Source of the DNA: Verrucomicrobiota bacterium
Lineage (GTDB): Bacteria > Verrucomicrobiota > Verrucomicrobiia > CAIQCK01
NCBI GenBank assembly: GCA_016222825.1
Contig: JACRQF010000009.1
Location: 992,001-1,056,000 of the forward strand
Length of the DNA: 64,000 bases
Reading direction: 5' to 3'
Shown: positions 42,889 to 51,483 of the stretch, piece by piece
How the letters are laid out: each line of letters opens with the position of its first letter
Numbering within the stretch: the stretch's first letter is position 1
The notes under the pieces: generated by a model
What the model was told of the DNA's origin: nothing
Database searches by the model: none
What the model saw: the letters and a program-made list of their open reading frames with translations, nothing else
Translations under genes and position numbers: made by a program

Positions 42889-45759
42889 ATGCGCGAACTC
42901 ATGCTCCGCGACTACGAAATCCTCTCCGAACTCGGCCGCGGCGCGATGGGCGTTGTCTATAAGGCCCGGCAGTATTCGCTCGACCGTGTCGTGGCGCTGA
43001 AAGTCCTCGCCCCGGAACTGGCCCGCGACCAAGCCTACATCGAGCGGTTCAAACGCGAGGCGATCATTGCCGCCACGATCACGCATCCCAACATCGTCAC
43101 CGTCTATGAGGCCGGCGCGCACCTCAACCTCGATACCGGCGAGCGGCTGCATTACTTTGTGATGGAATACGTCGAGGGCGAGACCGTGCAGCAGCGCCTC
43201 GCGCGGCAGAACCGCATTCCTGCCGACGAAGTCGCGGCCATCGGCGCCCGTGTCGCTGAGGGGCTGGAGTCGGCGTGGAAAAAGGCGCGGATCATCCACC
43301 GCGACATCAAGCCCAGCAACATCTTCCTCTCGAACGACGGCGACGTAAAGATCGGCGACCTCGGTTTGGCTCGGGTCGCAGGCGACGCGCAATCCAGCCT
43401 CACCGCGACGGGCGCGATCATCGGCACCGCCTACTACATGAGTCCCGAGCAGGCGCGCGGCAAGGACGACATGGATTTCCGCAGCGACATCTACAGCCTC
43501 GGCTGCGCGCTGTATCGGATGCTGTGCGGCAAACACCCTTTTGAAGGCGCATTCGCCGACGTCATCGTCCAGCATCTCACGGAACGGCCGCCGAACATCC
43601 GGACGATCGTTCCGAACTGCCCGATCTCCATCGTCCGCGTGATCGAAAAGATGCTGGCCAAGGACCCGAGCGGCCGGCAGCAGACTTACGCCGAATTGAT
43701 CGAGGATCTGCGCCAGGCGCACGAGCGGATCATGTTTCGCGACCCGCAGCAAGCGGACAGAGCGAGAACCACCGCGTCTGCTTCGCGCAAGCAGATGGCG
43801 TGCGTGGCAGGCGGCATCGCCGCTGTGGCCGTCATCGCCGGCATGCTGAGGTGGTCGCCGTGGCAACAGAGCGGGCCAGGCGTCTCGCCTGACCATGAAC
43901 GCAGGACAGGCATCCTGCCTGTCTCATCACCCACGAACGGACAGGGGGAACGCCTGTCCCACACTGCGCTCCAGAAACCCGCCGAAGAAAAAGCGCCACC
44001 TCCGCCTCCGCCCGTCGTCGCAACGGCCGCCAAGCCGGCTGCAAAAGTTGCCGCTGTCACAACACCAGGCGCCGCCACAAACCCGCCACCGGCGGGCGGG
44101 ACACCCGTGCTCCCGGCGAAGCGCGCCGCCAAAACCGCACCCGTCGCCACGGATTCGTTCGCGAAAGAAGTCGCCGCGCTGCCGCTGGAGCAGCAGGTTG
44201 CGCGAGTCGTGGCAAAGCTGAAGGAACTCAACCCGGCCTTCGACGGCAAGGAGACGCACAAGATCGAGAACGGCGCGGTCACCGAACTGGCGCTCTCCAC
44301 CGTCGGCGTCGCCGACATCGCGCCGTTGAAAGCGCTGCCACGGCTGCAGAAACTCGCGATGGCGCCGGCCACGGTGGCGCAGAAGGGTGCGCTCTCCGAC
44401 CTCTCGCCGATCAAAGGCCTGCCGCTGACGTGGCTCTATTGCCAGGGCAACCCGATCCGCGACATCTCCCCGATCCGCGACATGCCGTTGACAGTCCTGA
44501 GCCTCGGCGTCACGCAAGTGAGCGACCTTTCGCCGCTGGCCGGCATGCAGCTGGCTGTGCTGAGCATCAACGACACGGCGGTGGGCGACCTTTCGCCGCT
44601 GGCCGGCATGCCGCTGACGACTCTCTGGTGCAACAACACAAAGGTCACAGACCTCTCGCCCCTCCGCGACATGCCGCTGAAGGAACTGCGCTGCGATTAC
44701 GTCGCCGCCCGCGACGCCGCGATCCTGCGCGGCATCAAGTTGCTCGCGACGATCAACGACGTTGCCGCCGCTGTGTTTTGGCAGCGGGAGGGGCCCGCAG
44801 CGGCAAGCGCCGCCACTGCGCTGGCGCGCGTTCAAGCCGGCCAACCGTTTGCAACTTCCATTGGCGTGGAACTGGTCGCCATCCCGCCGGGCGAGTTCAT
44901 GCTCGGCAGCACGCCGGAGGAACGCGAGTGGGCGATGAATCCGAGAAACGGCGGCTCCAACAATCTGTTGGTGCAGGTTGAGGGCGCACAACCGCGCAAG
45001 GCGGCGATCCAGCACGGATTCTGGCTGGGTCGCACAGAGGTGACAGTGGAGCAGTGGAGGCAATTCGCAAAGGCGACGAACTACGAAACCGACGGAGAGA
45101 AGGCAGGCGTGTCGTTCGCGCGAAAAGGAGAAAACACTTGGAGCAGTCACGTGGAAGGCGCCAACTGGAAGAATCCCCATTTCGAGATCGAGACACGGGA
45201 CGATCATCCGGTTTGCTGCATCAGTTGGAATGACGCGATGGCGTTCTGCGCGTGGCTGGACAAGATGGAGCGGAGCAAAGGGCGTTTGCCGGCAGGCTGC
45301 AAGATCCGCCTGCCGACGGAGGCGGAGTGGGAATACGCCTGCCGCGCCGGCCAGCAAACGAAGTTCTGGTGGGGCGATTCGGTGGAGGACGGTGAAGATC
45401 GGCTGCACTGGCGATGGCGGTGGATAAGAGGCACGCCGGAGTCTGTGGCGACGGTGGATCACTATGGGCCGCGCGGGCGAAACAAGTTTGGGCTGGCGGA
45501 CATGCTCGGCAACGTCTGCGAATGGTGTTTGGATGGTTTCGACAGCAACGGCGCGCACGCAAAGCTTTGGACGGGGGGCGAATCGCAGCATGTGGTCAAG
45601 GGCGGATCGTTGGTCAGTCTCAGCGCGGGTTTGCCGCGTTGCGCCTGGCGCGAGTCGCGCGCAGCGTCTTTTTCATCGGCGGCCCATGGCTTCCGGGTTG
45701 CCTGCGGGCCAGCGCCGGCGGAAATCGTGCCGAAAACCGAGACAAACCGGCCGCGTTAA
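42889..45759 (+). CDS. Ser/Thr kinase - LRR-like - FGE-sulfatase domain fusion
   Basis: A 956-residue signalling protein. Residues 8-285 are a Hanks-type kinase with P-loop GRGAMG, catalytic lysine K38 (VALK), HRDIKPSN (137-144), DLG (157-159) and SPEQ. A membrane helix follows (about 303-320). Residues about 330-360 come from inserted palindromic repeats. A Pro/Ala linker leads to leucine-rich-like repeats (about 465-605, units of DLSPLAGMPLTTL) and an FGE/sulfatase-modifying-factor domain (about 655-950, GEFMLGS...HGFRVACG). The sensor half probably lies outside the cytoplasm. ATG 42889 fits the kinase start. Its target may be an FHA protein such as that at 21975. Confidence 0.85.
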   Translation: MRELMLRDYEILSELGRGAMGVVYKARQYSLDRVVALKVLAPELARDQAYIERFKREAIIAATITHPNIVTVYEAGAHLNLDTGERLHYFVMEYVEGETVQQRLARQNRIPADEVAAIGARVAEGLESAWKKARIIHRDIKPSNIFLSNDGDVKIGDLGLARVAGDAQSSLTATGAIIGTAYYMSPEQARGKDDMDFRSDIYSLGCALYRMLCGKHPFEGAFADVIVQHLTERPPNIRTIVPNCPISIVRVIEKMLAKDPSGRQQTYAELIEDLRQAHERIMFRDPQQADRARTTASASRKQMACVAGGIAAVAVIAGMLRWSPWQQSGPGVSPDHERRTGILPVSSPTNGQGERLSHTALQKPAEEKAPPPPPPVVATAAKPAAKVAAVTTPGAATNPPPAGGTPVLPAKRAAKTAPVATDSFAKEVAALPLEQQVARVVAKLKELNPAFDGKETHKIENGAVTELALSTVGVADIAPLKALPRLQKLAMAPATVAQKGALSDLSPIKGLPLTWLYCQGNPIRDISPIRDMPLTVLSLGVTQVSDLSPLAGMQLAVLSINDTAVGDLSPLAGMPLTTLWCNNTKVTDLSPLRDMPLKELRCDYVAARDAAILRGIKLLATINDVAAAVFWQREGPAAASAATALARVQAGQPFATSIGVELVAIPPGEFMLGSTPEEREWAMNPRNGGSNNLLVQVEGAQPRKAAIQHGFWLGRTEVTVEQWRQFAKATNYETDGEKAGVSFARKGENTWSSHVEGANWKNPHFEIETRDDHPVCCISWNDAMAFCAWLDKMERSKGRLPAGCKIRLPTEAEWEYACRAGQQTKFWWGDSVEDGEDRLHWRWRWIRGTPESVATVDHYGPRGRNKFGLADMLGNVCEWCLDGFDSNGAHAKLWTGGESQHVVKGGSLVSLSAGLPRCAWRESRAASFSSAAHGFRVACGPAPAEIVPKTETNRPR
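43877..43959. repeat. cluster of three palindromic hairpins within kinase gene
   Basis: CAGGCG/CGCCTG (43877-43891), GACAGGCA/TGCCTGTC (43904-43922) and GGACAGG/CCTGTCC (43939-43959) lie in tandem, in frame, encoding RRTGILPVS-type linker. The same peptide is familiar from other verrucomicrobial proteins. The cluster is absent from the conserved domains. Confidence 0.7.
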
Positions 45760-45800
45760 TGGTTTGCGGTTTCCGGAGAGAGGCTGCTTTGCCGGCGGAA

Positions 45801-45820
45801 GCCAGACAAGAATATCTGGC
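45801..45820. terminator. stem-loop between convergent genes
   Basis: GCCAGA (45801-45806) pairs with TCTGGC (45815-45820) across an 8-nt loop, directly beside the stop of the homocysteine methyltransferase gene. No U-tract; either a weak terminator or another palindromic repeat. Confidence 0.35.
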
Positions 45821-46720
45821 CTACGACTGCTTTCGCAACGTCTCGCCCATCGCTCGCAGATGGTCGGGGGAGGTGCCGCAGCAGCCACCGATGATCCGCA
45901 CACCGGCGTTGAGCAGCGTCGGCACGAGCGCGGCCATCTCGGCGGGCGTGGCGGGGTAGATGTCCTTGCCGCCGACGTTCTGCGGCGCGCCAGCGTTCGG
46001 CTGGATGATGACCGGCGTCTTGCCGGCGGCGCGCACCATCTGCTCGGCGAGCCGCGCGTAGTCTTCGAGGTTCATCGCGGTGCCGCAGTTGGCGCCGACG
46101 ACGTCCGCGCCGGCGGCGATGGCTTCCTTCATCGCCACCTCGATGGTGGTGCCCATCATTGTGCGGTAGTTCGTGCCGTCGCCGCGATCGAACGCGTAGG
46201 TGGCAATGACGGGCCAGTCGGCGGCCTGCTTCGCGGCCTTCACCGCGACCGCTGCTTCACCGGGGTCGGTCATGGTTTCGATGAGCGCGGCGTCAGCACC
46301 GCCGGCCTTAAGAGCGGCAGCTTGCTGCACGAAGAGTTTGAACAATTCGGCGGCGGTCATTTCGCCGAGCGGCTCCAGGAATCCGCCGAACGGCCCGATG
46401 TCGGCGAGCACCCATGCGTTGTCGCCGACGGCGCGGCGGGCGGCCTGCGCTGCGGCGCGGTTGAGTTCGTCGGCGTGCCCGGTAAGGCTGTGGCGCTCCA
46501 GGTTTGTCGTGCAACCGCCGAAGGAGTTAGTCGTGATCAAATCGCAGCCCGCGTCGCGGTAGCGGCGATGCACGGCCTCGACAGCGTCGGGCTTCTCGAC
46601 GCACCAGAGCATCCCACAATCACCGGGCGCGAGGCCGGCGGCGATGAGTTGGGTGCCCATGGCACCGTCGCAAAGAAGGGGTCGCGTAGCGAGTTCCGTC
46701 AGCAAGTCTTTCGAATTCAT
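45821..46720 (-). CDS. homocysteine S-methyltransferase domain protein
   Basis: A 299-residue zinc enzyme of the homocysteine S-methyltransferase family (the N-terminal module of cobalamin-dependent MetH, or BhmT-like). Seen: DGAMGTQL near the start, TTNSFGG (NSF motif), ANCGT, and the zinc-binding GGCCGTSPDHL near the end, with its two cysteines; the first zinc cysteine is in the ANCG motif. It transfers a methyl group to homocysteine. ATG 46720 starts the fold; the longer frame upstream has no homology. Without the cobalamin domain it must use another donor or a separate corrinoid protein. Confidence 0.85.
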   Translation of the reverse strand: MNSKDLLTELATRPLLCDGAMGTQLIAAGLAPGDCGMLWCVEKPDAVEAVHRRYRDAGCDLITTNSFGGCTTNLERHSLTGHADELNRAAAQAARRAVGDNAWVLADIGPFGGFLEPLGEMTAAELFKLFVQQAAALKAGGADAALIETMTDPGEAAVAVKAAKQAADWPVIATYAFDRGDGTNYRTMMGTTIEVAMKEAIAAGADVVGANCGTAMNLEDYARLAEQMVRAAGKTPVIIQPNAGAPQNVGGKDIYPATPAEMAALVPTLLNAGVRIIGGCCGTSPDHLRAMGETLRKQS

Positions 46721-46806
46721 GCGGCTGGTTCTTACATGAGCCAAGCAGTGGCGTCGAATTGTTTTCAACGGCGCGGAAACCAGGAGATTGAGCGCGCCGG
46801 CGGCGG

Positions 46807-47331
46807 CTATTCCGAGCGCTTCTTCGCGCCGCCGAGCAGCTTGCCGGTGGTCTTATCCCAGTGGATGGCGCGCACGTTCATACGGTGCTTGCCGTGGCAG
46901 TCGGTGCAGACGAGGGACTTGGCGTCGGTCTTTTCCAAGCCGCGTTCCTTCTGGCGAGCAGCCATCGCGGCGGGGGGGGCGGCGTGCTCTTCGTGGCATC
47001 CTTTGCACTTCTTCGCGATGGCGTCGCGCGGATACATCATTTCGGGCGGCGTAATGTTGCCTTCGTCGCTGGCGTGGGCGGATGAGTCGCCGTGGCAGGT
47101 GACGCAGGTGACTTTGTTCTTGGCGTGCGTGAGCGAAAACGGCTCGTCGCGGAAGTTGCCGTGGCAGTCGTAGCAAATGAGCCGCGGCAGGGCCGGCACC
47201 GCTTTGGCGGCGGGCGCATCGTCGAGCAGCAACGGCGCTTTCTTGTCCACCGTCAACGGCGGCGCGGCAGCGAACGCAGCCAGCGCGGCGACGGTGACGG
47301 CTGCGGATACGAAGAGCTTGATTGGTTTCAT
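46807..47331 (-). CDS. periplasmic tetraheme c-type cytochrome
   Basis: A 174-residue secreted protein with a signal peptide (about 1-22) and four CxxCH heme sites (CYDCH, CVTCH, CKGCH, CTDCH). The spacing and flanking histidines suit a cytochrome c3/NrfH-type doubled-heme fold that passes electrons in the periplasm. It lies between the Tat-AKR and homocysteine methyltransferase genes, all leftward, with gaps of 76 and 86 bp. No Shine-Dalgarno is obvious. Its partner reductase is not in the window, and a role with the Tat-exported oxidoreductases is only inferred. Confidence 0.85.
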   Translation of the reverse strand: MKPIKLFVSAAVTVAALAAFAAAPPLTVDKKAPLLLDDAPAAKAVPALPRLICYDCHGNFRDEPFSLTHAKNKVTCVTCHGDSSAHASDEGNITPPEMMYPRDAIAKKCKGCHEEHAAPPAAMAARQKERGLEKTDAKSLVCTDCHGKHRMNVRAIHWDKTTGKLLGGAKKRSE

Positions 47332-47407
47332 AACAAGACAATCGGGGCGCCAAGGCCCCTCCCACATTCACGAATCACGAGTTGCGGATCGCGAATCACG
47401 CCTCTGC

Positions 47408-48553
47408 CTACACATACTCCCAATTCCTCAGCCACTGGTAATGCGTCGGCAGGTTCTGCCAGGCGAGATCCATCGCGTGCTCCAGTTCGGCTTTCTCCTT
47501 CACGTCGAGTTCGCGGCGCTCCTTGACGGCGAGCGCGACGTTGTCCACCTGCTCGGCGTTGATCATGCCGGGGATGGGCGCGGTGATGGCGGGGTTGCAG
47601 AGGATGTAGCGGATGGCCAGGCGCGCGAGACGGTCGTCCTCGGCGGCGGTGGGGCTGGCGGGCGCGCTGTTGCCCTTGAAGAGCGACGTGCCGGCGAACG
47701 GCTTGATGCCGAAGAAGCCGCAGTTGCACTTCTGCACCGTCTCAAAAAAGCTCTCCTGCGGCAGCACCTTCGACTTCGCGGTGTAGGGCGTGACAACCGC
47801 CTCGATCTGGTCGGGGAAGGTCTTCATCATGTATTCGAGCCAGATGCGGTCGTGGCTGGAAATGCCGGTGCGGCGGGCGCGGCCGGATTTCTTGGCGCGC
47901 TCGAGGGCCTTGGCGATCTGTTCCGACTCGGCTTCGGTGTGGGCCATGATGTGTTTGCCGTCGGGGCTTTTCTTGCCGTCGGACATGGCAACGATGCGCC
48001 AGAGGTCGACGTATTCCTGCTCGCACTCCTTGAGGCTCATGTCGAACGTCTCCATCAGCGCATCGGCGGTGCGGAACTTCGGGTTGCGGCTTTCGCGCTC
48101 ATACCAGGACCAGCCGAGATACATCTTGTCGCGGCGGCCTTTCATGGCGCGGCTGTAGGCGATGATCTCGGCGTGGGTGCAGGCGTCAATGTAGTTGATG
48201 CCGCGCTCGATGCAGCGGGTGACGACGTCGTAGCGGTTCTTTTGGAACTCCTTGTTGTTGAGGTCGGCGCTAAGCCAACTCCCCTTGCCGAAAACGCCGG
48301 GCACCATCTGATCCACGCGTTTCCAATGCCCGCCGAGGCAGACGGCGCTGACCATCCAGCCGGTCTTGCCGCAGAGGCGGTATTCCATGTCGGGGTTGTA
48401 GTTGAGGATCTTTTTCGTGTCCTTGCCCGCGGGATTGCCGACGGCGAGGATTTCCGTCGGCCTAATGCCGATGGCTGCCCAAGCGGCGGCAGCGGCGGTG
48501 GTGTGGATGAACTCACGGCGGGACACTCGATGATCGCTTTCTTGCTGCTGCAT
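47408..48553 (-). CDS. Tat-exported aldo/keto reductase-fold protein with degenerate active site
   Basis: A 381-residue protein. A twin-arginine signal (SRREFIH then hydrophobic stretch, 11-30) precedes an aldo/keto reductase TIM barrel (RLCGKTGWMVSAVCLGG; RTGISSHDRIW; PIPGMINAEQVDN). Of the AKR catalytic tetrad only the Asp is obvious (D123 in YIDAC): the expected Tyr position has Ala128, the TK segment reads LGWSW, and the His region reads WRIVAM. So normal NADPH-dependent catalysis looks doubtful. AAGGAG lies 8 nt before the ATG. It lies 89 bp downstream of the DegT gene, with the tetraheme cytochrome next. Confidence 0.75.
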   Translation of the reverse strand: MQQQESDHRVSRREFIHTTAAAAAWAAIGIRPTEILAVGNPAGKDTKKILNYNPDMEYRLCGKTGWMVSAVCLGGHWKRVDQMVPGVFGKGSWLSADLNNKEFQKNRYDVVTRCIERGINYIDACTHAEIIAYSRAMKGRRDKMYLGWSWYERESRNPKFRTADALMETFDMSLKECEQEYVDLWRIVAMSDGKKSPDGKHIMAHTEAESEQIAKALERAKKSGRARRTGISSHDRIWLEYMMKTFPDQIEAVVTPYTAKSKVLPQESFFETVQKCNCGFFGIKPFAGTSLFKGNSAPASPTAAEDDRLARLAIRYILCNPAITAPIPGMINAEQVDNVALAVKERRELDVKEKAELEHAMDLAWQNLPTHYQWLRNWEYV

Positions 48554-48642
48554 AACACATTCTCCTTTTCGTTACACCATTCTCGCCGGCGGAAACGCGC
48601 GGCGTTCTGCCGAAACTTTGCTCTCAACCAACGCCGGTGCCG

Positions 48643-49959
48643 CTACACTTTCAGCTTGTCGCGGCGCGCCCAGACTTTCTCGAACGCCTTCACGTATTGC
48701 TCGATCAACTCCGGCGCTTCGCCGTAGAAGAGCGGCAGGAAGATGTGGTTGGCGTTGACGTATTCGCAGCCGGGCATCCGCTCCGGGATCTTCGGCGCGT
48801 GATGCCACCACTTCGCCTCGGAGTAAATCTTCAGTGTGTGCTGTTGCGGATAATCCCAGAAGCTCGCCCTGACACCCTCCGCGGTCAACGCCTTGATCAG
48901 CGCGTCCCGCGTGAAGCCCAGCTTCTTGAAGTCCAGCATCAGCATGTTCGCGTGATAATAAACGCGCTTCTGGTCGGGACGGCAGCGCGGCTCGGCGATG
49001 CCCGGCAGTTGCGTCAGCCGGTCGTTGAGCGCGCGCACGTTCTTGTCCACAAGCGCGTTCAGCGCGTCCAAGTTCTTCAATTGCATGCGGGCCACGGCGG
49101 CAGCAAACGGGTGCATCCGGTATTTCTGACCGAAGCCGGTGCCCTCGTAGGGTCGCACCGGGCTGTCCTTGGCGAACTTCGCCGGTGCTTCGTAGTGGCC
49201 GAACGCGAAGCCGCGCTCGTAGTATTCGCGCGTCTGATACATGCCCATGCCGCCCTCGACCGCCGGCATCACCTTGGATGCCTGGTAGCTGTAGATGGCC
49301 ATCTGGCCCCAGTTGCCCATCTTCTTACCCTTCATCGAAGCGCCGTGGGCGTGCGCGCAGTCTTCGAGCGGCACGAGGCCCTTCTCCTTCGCCCAGTCGC
49401 AAATGAGGTCCATCTCGCACGGCAAGCCCCACGAGTGCATCGCCTCGACCGCTTTCACGCGCGGCGTCAGCTTGCGCTTGGCGTCTTCAAGGTCGAAGCA
49501 CGCGGTTTTCGGGTCTATGTCAATGAAGACCGGCACGAGGTTGGAGAACCGCATCGCGAGGCACGCCGAAAAGAACGTGTAGGTCGGCACCATCACCTCG
49601 CTGCCGGCCGGCAGGTCGAGCGCGAAATACATGCTGGTCAGCGCACTGGAGCCGTTGACGTGGCACTTCACGAACGGCGCTTTGGTGTAGTCCTGCCATT
49701 CCTTCTCGAACAGCGCCAGTTCATCGTAGAACTTGTTGCTGTCAATCAGCTCGTGCAGCCGGTTCCTCTCCGCAGCGCCGTAACGCGGCCAGCGCGTCAG
49801 CGCGGCGATCTTCTGCGGGGAGAACGTCACGGTCTTCGCGCCGCCTTCGGCGGCCAGCATCTCCGTGGAGGCCAGCTTGGTTGTGGCGAGTCCCGCCACG
49901 ACTGCGCCGCCGGTCTTGATGAAACTACGGCGCGTGATGTCTTGGTTTGTCGAATTCAT
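48643..49959 (-). CDS. Tat-exported DegT/DnrJ/EryC1/StrS aminotransferase-family protein
   Basis: A 438-residue PLP-type protein with an N-terminal twin-arginine signal (TRRSFIKTG, 9-17, then hydrophobic stretch). The DegT fold is well kept: NGSSAL (102-107), VPTYTFF, the DCAHAHGA motif with D200, and the PLP lysine K229 in YSYQASKV. Members transfer amino groups to sugar nucleotides, normally in the cytoplasm; export through Tat implies folding with PLP before transport and a different substrate. AGAAGGAG sits 6 nt before the ATG, and it starts 22 bp after the ceramidase-like gene. Confidence 0.82.
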   Translation of the reverse strand: MNSTNQDITRRSFIKTGGAVVAGLATTKLASTEMLAAEGGAKTVTFSPQKIAALTRWPRYGAAERNRLHELIDSNKFYDELALFEKEWQDYTKAPFVKCHVNGSSALTSMYFALDLPAGSEVMVPTYTFFSACLAMRFSNLVPVFIDIDPKTACFDLEDAKRKLTPRVKAVEAMHSWGLPCEMDLICDWAKEKGLVPLEDCAHAHGASMKGKKMGNWGQMAIYSYQASKVMPAVEGGMGMYQTREYYERGFAFGHYEAPAKFAKDSPVRPYEGTGFGQKYRMHPFAAAVARMQLKNLDALNALVDKNVRALNDRLTQLPGIAEPRCRPDQKRVYYHANMLMLDFKKLGFTRDALIKALTAEGVRASFWDYPQQHTLKIYSEAKWWHHAPKIPERMPGCEYVNANHIFLPLFYGEAPELIEQYVKAFEKVWARRDKLKV

Positions 49960-49981
49960 GGTAGCTCCTTCTGATTGGGGG

Positions 49982-51361
49982 TCATTGGTTTGGCGTCTCG
50001 CCCAGCAATCGGCGAATGGACGCCTTGACTATTTGTTCGGCGCCCGGCGCCAGGTTGGTTGCGGTTGGCTCGTAGCCCCCTTCGGCAAAAGCCGCGTCCG
50101 TGCAGATGTAAGCCGAACCGCAGTCGCCGTAGCCCGCCACGGCCACGAAGTCGTTCGGCTTGGATCGCTGCGCAAATCTCTGGAACTCCAGCATCGGCTC
50201 GCCCGGCAGGTGAACGACATGGATGTTGCCAATCTGAAGCGAACTCAACTCAAACGGCCGCTTGGCGCGCTCGACGGACGCCAGCCGCATTGCGCCCATA
50301 TACACCCGCAGTCCTTCGCGGGCTTTCGGGTCGGCCACCCAGCCGCGGCTCGGCTCAACGAACGCCGCGTCGGTCCGGATGGGCAGCGCGACCGCATCCG
50401 TCCTCCAGACGAGCCGTTCCGCCGGCGCAAACTGCGTGGCCGTGGCCGCCGCTGCCATGCCGGCCTGTAGCCGCTCCTTCAACTCCACCCGCACCACCGG
50501 CTTTGAGTCATTGTATTTGCCAGCCGTCACGTTGCCGGAACAGCCGGTGAAATAAACCTGAAACACCCGTTCCTTCCGCTCCATCGCCTCGCGCGCCCAG
50601 CCGACAAAATCCGCCGACGTGGTTCCGTCGCAAGAAACCGTCTGCGGATGCGTGGCGTAGTAGTGGAGCCGAGCCAGCGCCTTCTTGCCGCGCGCGAAGG
50701 TGATCGTCTTCAACATCGGGTCAATGTCGCCTTCCGGCATCGCGGCAAGCTCCGGTTTCTTCGCGCCCTCGCTGCCGCGCGTGATAATCTTCCCGTCCGG
50801 CCCCTTCAACCGCCGCTCCGACGCGACGCGGTCCACCTTGGCCTCGCCGCAGCCGACACGGTCGAACGGCTCCAGCCGTTTCACCGCCTGTTGGACCGCC
50901 TTGCCCAGCCGGGCGCGCAGGCCGTCGAGGAACTTCGCCGAAAGATGCGGCGGCGAGCCGGGCGCGGCGTCGAGCAACCGGTGCGCGCCTTCGTCGGCGT
51001 AAGGCGCGACGTGTTGGTGGACGCATTGGATTGCCACGCACGCCGGCTCCGTCGCCGCCGCGCGGGCCATCGTCTCGCGGAACAACCGCTCCGATTCGTT
51101 GCAGAGCAGGCACCAATCGAGCGCGCAGAGGATGTAACGTTTGCCGCCGTCCTCCAGCACGATGCCTTTGAGCAGCAGCGGGTCTTTCTGTTTGACCGAC
51201 TTGACCAGCCACACGAGCGTTTCGCCGCGCGGCGGCGTCGCGTCACAGCGGAAGGTGGCGATGCGGAGTTTGGGAGCGTCCGCACGAGCCGACGCGAAGC
51301 CCGCCACTGCCAGCAACGTGGCCAAGCCGACTCGCACCCAAGCATGCGCAGACGCTTTCAT
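49982..51361 (-). CDS. secreted neutral/alkaline ceramidase-like protein
   Basis: A 459-residue exported protein with a signal peptide (about 1-28). The mature part resembles the neutral/alkaline non-lysosomal ceramidase N-terminal domain: CVHQHVAP (a metal-binding HxH pair), HYYATHPQTVS, and a C-terminal VVHLPGEPMLEFQ segment. True ceramidases hydrolyse the amide of ceramide with zinc; planctomycete/verrucomicrobial relatives of this length are broadly annotated and their substrates are not known. ATG 51361 opens the signal peptide; the frame upstream is rejected. It is the first gene in a leftward run with the DegT gene. Confidence 0.7.
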   Translation of the reverse strand: MKASAHAWVRVGLATLLAVAGFASARADAPKLRIATFRCDATPPRGETLVWLVKSVKQKDPLLLKGIVLEDGGKRYILCALDWCLLCNESERLFRETMARAAATEPACVAIQCVHQHVAPYADEGAHRLLDAAPGSPPHLSAKFLDGLRARLGKAVQQAVKRLEPFDRVGCGEAKVDRVASERRLKGPDGKIITRGSEGAKKPELAAMPEGDIDPMLKTITFARGKKALARLHYYATHPQTVSCDGTTSADFVGWAREAMERKERVFQVYFTGCSGNVTAGKYNDSKPVVRVELKERLQAGMAAAATATQFAPAERLVWRTDAVALPIRTDAAFVEPSRGWVADPKAREGLRVYMGAMRLASVERAKRPFELSSLQIGNIHVVHLPGEPMLEFQRFAQRSKPNDFVAVAGYGDCGSAYICTDAAFAEGGYEPTATNLAPGAEQIVKASIRRLLGETPNQ

Positions 51362-51483
51362 AGCGAAGGCCGGCAGTTTACCGCCGAGCACGAGGAACTG
51401 ACAGGGATTTTTTCAACGAAACGCAAAGAAACGGTTCATGATCGCGCTGGAAATACGGAGGGGGAAGGGCCATAGATTACCGC

